Of a stretch of 64,000 nt of DNA, positions 55,641 to 64,000 are shown piece by piece. Source of the DNA: Costus lasius (Eukaryota > Streptophyta > Magnoliopsida > Zingiberales > Costaceae). Made by a program: the position numbers and the translations under genes. The notes beneath the pieces are model-generated. The model ran no database searches and was not told where the DNA came from. It was given only the letters and a program-made list of their open reading frames with translations. Each line of letters opens with the position of its first letter. The first letter of the stretch is position 1. Location: positions 31,995,501 to 32,059,500 of the forward strand of contig CM050446.2 in assembly GCA_027563935.2 (NCBI GenBank). Direction: 5' to 3'.

Positions 55641-57041
55641 ATAATATTTATAATAATTCTCATAAAGAGAAATTTGTTTATGTACATAATACAAAATCCG
55701 ATTAAAATAAAATGATTTTAGAAGACAACTTCAAGCTTTAAAAATCTAATACGAATAGCTTTTAGTTGCTATGATGATTTATTTAGGTCTAATTAGTGCT
55801 TTAGGAAAAACTTGTACGCCTTTTTCTCTTTATAAATTTAAGAATGAGAAATTTAAATAAAGAGTGAAGGATTTAGGTATAAGAAAATATAAAAAAAAAA
55901 TTAATTAAAATTTTAAAACAGTAATAAGATTTATGTTAAAAAATTAGTCATATTAAAATTAGACAAAAATATATAAAATGACTTAACCCATAGCTTTTTT
56001 ATAAAACGACTTCATAATTGTGTATAGATTTGCTAAAGTTAGGCCAAAATGAAGTAGTTAAGGCTAATTAACTATCCTTTTTTCTGGGTAAATATTTTCA
56101 TTCAATAAAAGTTGTCTTTTAAGTGTACTTTACTTACTACATTATATAGGTAATGAGTGGTGATTTAACTTAATTTAAATATTTTGTTGAATTAATTATA
56201 TCTAAGAAAGTTTTTTTAAAATTTTGTAAGGAATTGTTTGTTTAAATTATAAAAGAATTTTAATTATTCGAATGTTGGCGTTTTAATAAGCTAATATTAA
56301 TCAAATTTAATTCCAGCCGATTGAGTTAATTTGATTTTTTTTAATGACGTCACTAGCCAAATTGGCAACTTATTCGCAACCGATTGAATGTTAGCATTTT
56401 TTTGCTAAGAATAATCCAATTGGGTTTAGCCGTTCGAATTGCTGCTGGCTTTAATCCAATTGGATTTAGCTGTTGGTTTAAGCCGAAAAGTATATAATTT
56501 AATGGTCGTGTGAATTTTAATATTTAACCCTGTATGTTATTTAATAGTTTATATCTTTTACAATTTATGTAATATTTCATGTAAAATAAAAAAAAAAGCA
56601 CAATATGTTACGACAACGAATCCCATGGTCTTAATAGAGAAACTAAGGCCTGTTTTATTAGGGGTAAAAAAAAAGTTAAGAGTAAAAAGAAGAAAAAAAA
56701 AATAAATGAAAAAAAAAATAGTAAGATTGACAACGAGAGAGAAGGGGAAGTATTTTCTCTCTTCTTTAGAGAGAATGCAAAAGAAAAAAAAAATTAGCCT
56801 ATTTTTTTTTTCTTCAAATTAATCTTTCTAATAAATTAAGAGAAAAATATTTCTTTTTTCTTCTTTTTTTTCTCCCCCAATAAAATAGAGCATATACAGC
56901 TTTGAATCTATATTGATTAGGATTAAAAATATAGTGTACTGATAAAGATCAGAGAGTAAGAGTTACAAGGAGACATCAATTTATTTGGATTTCATTATAA
57001 TCCATAACAGTCGAGATATTCTCACAAAAGTTAAACAAGTT

Positions 57042-58333
57042 TTATTTGGACGTAAAACCTCCGGGCCCTCCGTAGCCAAATCTGTATCCATCGTCCGACT
57101 TTTTATTATCAGCAAGACGATAATATTTGGGGGCATCGTCGGTGGGAGATGCGAGTGCCGTATCTTTTGGTACGTAAAAATGATTGCTTGAGTCAACTAG
57201 CTTGATCTGAAAAAAGTAAGCAGCTTTGCCTATTCCTTCTTCTCCGAAATGGCCGCTCCCCATTGGAGGACTCGGAATGTCAAACGGGGAAAAGGCTTGA
57301 CCGCCCCATTGAATTGCGTCGGACCTTAATAAATTTGTGAAAAGTTCATGTGGCCAATAGCCAATATTAGTGGTAGATCCGCCGTCGCCATAAGCTATCC
57401 ACCAGTCCTTGGTGCTTTGATCCTGAACTTGGAAGAATCAATGCATGCAAAAGTGAAGAGATGGATAATTACCTAATTATAACAAAAAGATGATTACCAT
57501 GTAGATGGTAATGGTAATGTATTGTTGTTCTCCTCCGTAGGTGGAGAGATGAGTGAGTTCAGTTCCAGGTGCAAAGGCATTAGAGAGATGCACATATCCG
57601 GCACAGTTTGTGTTCCAGCAACCTGTACTCGTACCTCCGTCTGTCTGTATAATATACATGCACCCGAGTATTAATATTTTTTTTATAATTGCGTTGGAAT
57701 TATGGAGAAACAAATGTTACCGTCCAACGTGTAAAAAATCGGGGAGCTGTGCTGTTGCCATAAAGGGCGGGAAGGACCTGTTTATATGTAATCAATGATA
57801 ACGATGAACGAATGGAGTAGAAAATAGCAAATAAAAAGCACTGACATGCCATCCAGCGTGAACTATATTGACGTGCTGTTGATCGTCGGCTCCTCCGAGA
57901 ACCCAAATGTTACTAGAGGAACCTTGCTTTACTCCAACACTTGGAATCCCATAAACGGCCATTTGTGCATTAGATCCATAAAAGGTGCCTGTGTACGTTT
58001 GCAGGATTGCCCACTGCATAAAAATAATTAACTTTATTTATTTATTTTTTTGTGCATGAAAAAAGAATTGACTGTCTAATGAACACACGTGATTTCCATC
58101 ATGTGTAGAGAAATCATATGTAGGATTTGCAGCAGCAGTAAAATACGGCTCCAAGGATCTAGCAGCAATAAGATCCTCCTTACTGCTTCTCTTGATCACG
58201 ACTGTTCCTCTTGGACAAGCATCGTTGAACCCAAAGTGGGTTGCCGGCTTTGCTTTCGAAAATGTTAACCCTTGAGGAACACTAGATGGCCTCAGCTGCA
58301 TGCATGTAGTAATTAATTAATTAATTAATTGAT

Positions 58334-58423
<90 letters not shown>

Positions 58424-58751
58424 GTATAACGAAATAAAATATAAACATATACCTGAAGAGTATGATTTCGCAGCAACGGATTATCGAACGCCGGCTGCTT
58501 GTACATGTCAATGCAATCGAAAAGCTCTCCGCTCTTTGACTAGAAAAATTTAATTAATTATTAGTAGAGATTAAAAAAAACTTAAAGTAAGATATAGCAC
58601 ATACCTGGAGGGTCTTAATCGGAGGCTTGTTGATGCTTTGGAGTTGCCTCTCCAACTCCTTATCCTCTTGCTCGGTCGGCACCCATCTGCCTTGTGTTCT
58701 TCCCATCTCACCAACGCACACAACAAGCAACACCAACAACAGCAAACCCAT
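57042..58751 (-). CDS. Neprosin-family protein, seven exons
   Basis: Exons (minus): 58751-58605, 58539-58453, 58295-58089, 58013-57846, 57777-57721, 57644-57498, 57422-57042; total 1194 nt, 397 residues, all joins in phase 0 with GT-AG borders. Residues 1-19 ([14 protein letters not shown]...) are a signal peptide. The N-terminal neprosin activation part has [19 protein letters not shown] and [20 protein letters not shown], then RPSSVPQGL and [17 protein letters not shown]. The neprosin domain includes [40 protein letters not shown] and [10 protein letters not shown]...IGYWPHELF. The family is named for a glutamic prolyl endopeptidase secreted by Nepenthes; most plant members are uncharacterised secreted proteins. 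The usual WGGE motif reads IQWGGQAF, so peptidase activity is uncertain. The second in-frame ATG is chosen because it begins the signal peptide. Confidence 0.9.
58335..58422. repeat. (TA)n microsatellite in intron 2 of the neprosin-family gene
   Basis: About 88 bp of uninterrupted AT dinucleotides between TTAATTAATT and TACGTATAAC. Likely polymorphic. Confidence 0.95.
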
Positions 58752-58789
58752 TTTCTTATCACACTCTCTAATGCACTGCACAAGTACAC

Positions 58790-58988
58790 ATTTATGGGCG
58801 TCATTCTTATACTAATTGACAGCTTTTTTGTATCATTCAATGTTGCACCGAATCATTTGTTAGTGGCAAAAACAAGCAAATACCATATCTGTTGCGCTTT
58901 ACAATTTTATTCGCGCATCATTCATTTACACAATCAATGTCTATTTTTGATAAATGATTTACAGACTAATTGCCATCTTTGTAAGGCA
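58790..58988. repeat. 199-bp direct repeat, copy 1 (upstream of the neprosin-family gene)
   Basis: Starts ATTTATGGGCGTC, ends TTTGTAAGGCA. Copy 2 is at 59116-59314, no indel, three or so substitutions. It lies 39 bp upstream of the chosen start codon, so it includes leader and promoter. Confidence 0.93.
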
Positions 58989-59115
58989 TTATGAATCCTT
59001 TTATATTGTCATTTTAACGCTCTTTTTTATTATTAAATGAACCTCATATTGTTTTTATCATCCACCAGGAATATTATATTGAATAATTTTATATATGATT
59101 TCCTTACAAATTTAT

Positions 59116-59314
59116 ATTTATGGGCGTCATTCTTATACTAATTGACAGCTTTTTTGTACCATTCAATGTTGCACCGAATCATTTGTTTGTGGCAAAAACA
59201 AGCAAATACCATATCTGTTGCGCTTTACAATTTTATTCGCGCATCATTCATTTACACAATCAATGTCTATTTTTGATAAATGATTTACAGACTAATTGCC
59301 ATCTTTGTAAGGCA
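59116..59314. repeat. 199-bp direct repeat, copy 2
   Basis: Offset 326 bp from copy 1. The sequence between the copies is AT-rich and unrelated. Confidence 0.93.
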
Positions 59315-60400
59315 CTCCGTCTTTGACGGTCATCTATGCCTATGCCTGCTTGCCACTCCGTCTTTATCTCCAATTCACTATGCCTATAACCCGAGTACTA
59401 TTTGTACTACAGTGTTAAGCCCCAAACATTGCAGGCCGGGCTAAACAGAAGTGGGCTGGGCAGTAGCCCAAGCCCAACTTGCACTCGTGAAGGCAAAGCC
59501 GTCCGCGAGGAGGGGAAAACGGGTCAACGGCTGATTTTGACCCCGAAATAGTGAACACGGTGTCTGCTTCAACCGCATCTTCTTCGTCTTCTTCCCCTAA
59601 TCCTTTGGACGCGGATGGCGGCGTCGAAGCTCGCGGGCGACACGGACAGCGAAGCCATCGCAAACGGACGTGGTGTTTAGCCCGGGGTTGTCGACGTTAC
59701 AAGGGTTTTGTAGCTCATTGGAGGAATAAAAAAAAAATGAAGCTTTCCCCATCTTCTTCCTTTCCGCTGTTTTCAATTTTTTCCGGCGTTGGTTTTTATT
59801 GTCTCCGGTGAAGACAACGGCTTCCGGTGGCGGCAGAGCTGTGACGACTTCAATACAATACATAGATTCTTAATTCCCCAAAGATTTTTTATGGTTTTCT
59901 TCTTGCGATTATTTCTGTGCAATCTTGTCTTACCCTTAAAATGTAGATCAATTAGACGATAGAGTACAAAATATGGCAACATAAGTTTCAGTTATGACCG
60001 AACTTGATTATTTATATTTGGGGATTCATTTCTCTGTTAGTGTCACTATATTATGAGCAAGTTCTGTCTACTATAAAGACTAGTGTTCTCTCTATGCCAG
60101 GGACTAGGTGTCAAGCTCAAAATAAACTCTCCTGGCCACTTTAGCTAACACTTGAGAATTCAAACTTGATTTATTTTTTTTTTCTTTAATTGCCCGCAGT
60201 TGAGACCCGCGCGTGGATGCCAGGTTCGTCGTCCGCTCACGACGCGGGAGCGAGCCATGCCAGAGACAGAAGAGACGAGCTTGCGGCAGGGTAAAGCCCT
60301 TGCCGACTTCCCTTAGATACTGGAAGCTTACCGCCGGAGGAGTAGGTGGCTGGATCTCATCAGCCAAAAAAGGGCAGGGGAGCCACTGGAGATAGAAATC
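59315..60400. other. Unassigned, LTR-like patch at 59440-59870
   Basis: The patch resembles 52874-53600 (see there). A minus ORF at 60104-60367 beginning MADEIQPPTPPAVSFQYLRE has an unremarkable first-exon look but no known domain or visible downstream exon. Confidence 0.4.
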
Positions 60401-62878
60401 AAGGGAAATTTTCTCAACTTTATCCCACTCTAAACCAATTACCTAAACCCCTTCTTTTTTCACTCCCTAAACGCCGTCGTCTATGCCCACTCTCATAATA
60501 GACGACGTCGCTGCCGCAGTTGCGAAGATATAAAATTCAATGATTAATTTTATGTTTAAAGAAATTTGATTAAAATAATTATATATTAGATTAATTAATA
60601 TAATAATATATTAAAATTTAATACATATTTAAATATTTTATATATCTTATATTTAAAATTTAATTTAAATATTAGTATATTATATATTTAAAATAATAGA
60701 TATATTTAAATAGATATAATTACTTGTTATATATATAATTAGTAAAATATATAATATTTTTAATAGAAAGAAGGAGCAAGAGAGAGGTGAAGATAAAATT
60801 TTAACAACAACAGGAGGGAGGCTACTTGTAGCTACAATGACATTTTTATTACTATTCTTAAGCACAACAACCTTAAGCTACTTGTAGCTACAATGACATT
60901 TTTAGGCGTGGAGGGCACGACTAAACATGCATGCATACTAAGGTGCGTGGATGAGCGCAAGGGGCTGGAGTGACACGATGCGTGAGCACAGGTGTAATGC
61001 CCATATCCAAACGTACTGTGCCTAGAATGAAGGCGTGCGATGGGCATATACATTCAACCCGATAGCTCGATGGCCCTAATCCATTTTTTTGACCAAGCGG
61101 CTATGTCAAGTTGTGTCAAGATTAGGTTGGGATCCTGACTTGATGGCACACTACCAGAGCTGTGACAATCACTTGGGCAACCAATGAGGCTGAGATGGTT
61201 GTCAAAGACTAGATGATGGTGCAATCAGAAGGGTGTGTGGTCAACCATTTGGGGGCACACACCCGACTGCAGTTGACAAAATTCTGGAGAGGTGAATTTT
61301 GGGACCTTGGCGACAAGTGCAACGAGCACAGCTAAAATGTTCTTCTCTGGTGGCGATGGTGATCTAGAGATTGGACATTGTTTGATTGATGATTATTGGA
61401 GGCAATGAGTTACAAACAAAAACCTTTATACAAAGTTTTGTGGAAGACTACATCACTTAGTTCCTAACTAACCTAAGTTAGCCTCAAAGCTTCAAACCAG
61501 CCCTTAACCCTCTTTTTGTTTTTTTGTTTTTTTTTTTAATTCTTGTTTTTGTAACCCTTTTTTCTTTTATAAGAGTACACCTTCACACCATACATTTTCC
61601 CTCACCCAAACTCTTTTCCCATACAAGCTCTAGATACCCAATGTTACAGCTTTTCTCTCCGGTTACTAGGATGATGACGTTGCCCGCCTTGACCTTGAGC
61701 TTTGACTGGCACGCCGTTCGTCGACGCCCCGGCGGAACCGCCCGCAAGTAATTTTTCTCTCCCAATCCCTCTGCCGAGAGTAGGCCGCCCAGAGATTGGT
61801 CCTCTCTTTCCCCATTTACTCCACTCCACTTGGCAGCATTGCCCTCTTTGTTTCTGCCAATTCCCACTTCCGCTGGCGTCCCCACAAACAACCACGTGGC
61901 CATCTTGCTTTCTCCATGCAAAGCCGACCAAAGCCCTCCTCAATGCAATTCGCCTGTGCATTGTGGCCTTGGGCCAATGGCCACATGCTCCATAGCTGCA
62001 ATGTCCCCCGCAGCCCAGCCCAATTTGCCTTCCCATGCAGCCCGCGAACGTGCACAGCCTCTTCTTGCCCGTTCGTTGACTCTGCCAGCTGAGAAAACTG
62101 TTGACCAAAGTCAACGGATGCTGACGTCGCGTCACTTCGGGCGTAACACCCAATGGGATAAGCATGGGTGTTCAAGCACCCAGCTAACATTATTTTGTAA
62201 ACTCCCTGCACAGCAACTAACAAGCTCTGGATATTCTTGTTTTTGTAGACTCCCTGCACAGCAGCTAAGGCACACAAAATCAACTCCAATAGCAGGCTAG
62301 CAGCACGCAGCACACGAAATTCACAGCAGCTAAGGCACACAAAATCAACTTCCAAAACTCATCAGCCACAACACAACAGCAAATTCACAGCATGAATGTC
62401 ATCAACAACTCAGCAAATCACCATCGAAAAACTCAGTAGGAAATCACAGCTCGATGCAGCCACAAACTCAGCAAAACAACATAATGGTTCAGCTATGCAT
62501 ACTGAACCGAAACAGCATACAACACTTACAATAACCTAGCAAGAATACAGCCTATCTTCATCACCAACAAACCCAACCACACGCTGGGATTTACAGAAAG
62601 CGAGAGTATAAAACAGGGGAACCAAATACTACTCAAAAACCAACACAAGAATCACATAACGGACGCGGAATGGTTCTAAAACAGTATTAGACATATTATA
62701 ACGTGCTGTTACACAAGAATCACAAGACGGACTCAAAAACCAACACAAGAATCACAAAACAGGGGAACCAAATACTACCCAAAAACCAACACTAGGATGC
62801 TGTTACACTTGGGTGTGGGCACCAAGTACAATCATCTTTGGGTCACATCAAATTTGATAAACAAGAAATTGATAAAAC
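60401..62878. other. Gene-free region with small tandem repeats
   Basis: 60540-60780 is very AT-rich. GCTACTTGTAGCTACAATGA and the next eight bases are repeated at 60821 and 60877. 61000-61400 has retroelement-like debris without a recognisable domain. 61620-62160 is GC-rich with ORFs on both strands that look compositional. CTCCCTGCACAGCA(A/G)CTAA is repeated at 62202 and 62250, and CACAGCAGCTAAGGCACACA at about 62256 and 62322. Confidence 0.5.
62197..62350. repeat. Short direct repeats (CACAGCAGCTAAGGCACACA)
   Basis: Two pairs of repeats of 19-28 bp interleaved in 150 bp. Confidence 0.8.
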
Positions 62879-63655
62879 CTAAACTATTTCTTCAGTTGTA
62901 GTGCGGGCGTAGTCCATCCTACACAGAGGACAAGTAGTATGCGTGGCAAACCACTGTTGCACGCAAATGGAATGGAACATATGATCGCACGGTAAACCCA
63001 TAATTTGTTCATCTTCCTCAAGGTCTTGTAAGCAAATAGGACAATTGACATCACCAGAGCTACCTCCTCCAAATGTCAACACGGAAAACGTCGCTACAGT
63101 AGCATTGTCTAGACCATGCTCTTCTGCTGTAGACATTTCTATTTGAGCATTTGGTGGAGAACTCTGCGTACATGTTAACCAACATAGTGCAACACATAAT
63201 ATTGATAAAATGACTACTCCAAAGACAACGCTACCGATAATTAAAAATAAATTCAACTGTTTAGGAATTTTTGAATGTGGAAAATTTGTTATCATTGCCC
63301 TGGTTGGATCTTGAGAATCTGCAAATTATAAAAATTACAAGGGTCATTGATGAGAAAAATAATAAATATATGATTTTCAAAGATTTAAAATTGCTATTAA
63401 TGTTTTGTTTAATAATAAAACTTTTTTCCTATCTTATTTACAACTAAAGTATGATTATAATCAATTAGTTAGATTTTTACCTCGGTTGACACTAGTAGCT
63501 TGTCCAACTCCGGCGGCAGAAGCAGGTGCTGTTGCACCATTAGTAAATTCCATAGTATCAAAATAAATGGTAGTGGAAGGAGGTGAAGTGAGAGGCGCCG
63601 TAGCAACACAGCTATGGGTGAGATAGAGTGCAAAAATTGCAAAGAATGCGCCCAT
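62879..63655 (-). CDS. ATL-type RING-H2 ubiquitin ligase, two exons
   Basis: Exon 1 is 63655-63481, exon 2 63318-62879; 615 nt, 204 residues, intron GT-AG, phase 1. Exon 1 encodes a signal-like MGAFFAIFALYLTHSCVA and a Ser/Thr/Ala-rich stretch. Exon 2 has a membrane span (NLFLIIGSVVFGVVILSILC), the ATL-type GLD motif (EHGLDNATVATFSVLTF) and a RING-H2 domain: CPIC, then PCDHMFHSIC, QQWF, CPLC, all eight zinc ligands present with the Pro between the last two. ATL proteins are plant E3 ligases in cell membranes, with E2 binding through the RING. Start chosen as the only ATG giving the signal-like N-terminus. Confidence 0.9.
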
Positions 63656-64000
63656 TGTCACTGCTCAATGATATCAAAGAAATCAAAGCTTTAGAAGGGG
63701 GAGGAGGAAGCACTAGCTTCATTTTTAGTTCTATTAACTATTTAAAAAAGATAGAAGAAGCACATAAAGAGATGAGCACAATTCAATCCATAAGCAGTTT
63801 CATGCTTTTAAACCAAAAAGAGTGGGACATAATTCAATCCATAAATATTTGAAAGACAAAAGCACATGCTAGAATGCAATGTTTTTCTCTCTTGTGAAAA
63901 TTCAGTTATTAATGAGGTCTTTCTTAAGGTTTTTTTTTCTAGTGATGTAGAGTCTCATGGGTTTTCGTGATGATGTGTTGATGCTACATTGTAAATTTTT
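63656..64000. other. Upstream region of the ATL gene
   Basis: AT-rich. No TATA box that I would stake on, and no other gene. The plus ORF 63628-63852 overlaps the ATL start antisense and has no domain. Confidence 0.5.

Larger units (their letters stand above)
53961..56980. other. AT-rich gene-free region
   Basis: No coding signal in either strand. Two low-complexity stretches are listed separately. 56640-56880 is A- and T-run rich. The minus 54864-55073 ORF has no domain. Confidence 0.7.

Noticed and set aside
58317..58553. ORFs rich in IYIYIYIY on both strands
   Set aside because: Translation of the (TA)n microsatellite in a neprosin-gene intron.
60104..60367. Minus ORF starting MADEIQPPTPP as a host first exon
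   Set aside because: No recognisable domain and no continuing exon found; reported only as an unassigned stretch.
1..64000. tRNA or rRNA genes
   Set aside because: Only tRNA-complementary primer-binding sites of retrotransposons were found; no cloverleaf with promoter boxes was seen by eye.

Overview
This window is a stretch of flowering-plant nuclear DNA. The coding landscape is dominated by plant-specific LTR retrotransposons (Ty3/gypsy, Athila-like and chromovirus types), with a PIF/Harbinger and a hAT DNA transposon. The few host genes belong to plant families: GLUTAMINE DUMPER, neprosin and ATL RING-H2. Introns are GT-AG, intergenic DNA is AT-rich, and nothing bacterial (operons, Shine-Dalgarno sites) is present. 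I cannot name the species.

Layout. 1-4588: left-truncated Athila-like element, minus strand, inserted into the reverse transcriptase of a second gypsy element (4589-8181, minus). 8182-12255: a decayed chromovirus pol with a chromodomain relic and a GC-rich flank full of palindromic modules. 14287-15401: a solo LTR with 5-bp target duplication. 18535-26669: a second Athila-like element bounded by TTTGA repeats; its 5' LTR is almost deleted, protease is fused in frame to the integrase C-terminus (RT and RNase H missing), and an extra ORF follows pol. 27002-34864: a full-length chromovirus (Tekay/Del-like, plus strand) with an ATTAT duplication and very unequal LTRs (696 and 2231 bp). 35932-40704: a PIF/Harbinger element with both a Myb/SANT-like gene and a DDE transposase, both broken. 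41566-41880: a host GLUTAMINE DUMPER-like gene. 42932-44421: an unidentified insertion between 9-bp repeats. 45001-46941: a non-autonomous hAT element with perfect 8-bp TSD that carries an exon-like piece of a host gene. 47620-51206: rearranged Athila debris in both orientations. 52130-53960: gypsy gag/protease debris and an LTR-like stretch. 54000-57000: AT-rich, gene-free. 57042-58751: a seven-exon neprosin-family gene whose frame I could join without a break. 62879-63655: a two-exon ATL RING-H2 gene.

The three host genes are intact; essentially all transposon ORFs are interrupted by stops or frameshifts. Many stops are CAG-to-TAG or TGG-to-TGA type, as expected from long-term decay of methylated cytosines. 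The most unusual signals are arrays of near-perfect palindromes inside several unrelated LTR or LTR-like regions, the presence of the same palindrome array both in one LTR and directly upstream of that element's extra ORF, and the captured exon in the hAT element. The host genes sit in the gaps between insertions and have no evident functional link with each other. I found no evidence for a wholly new multi-gene system.
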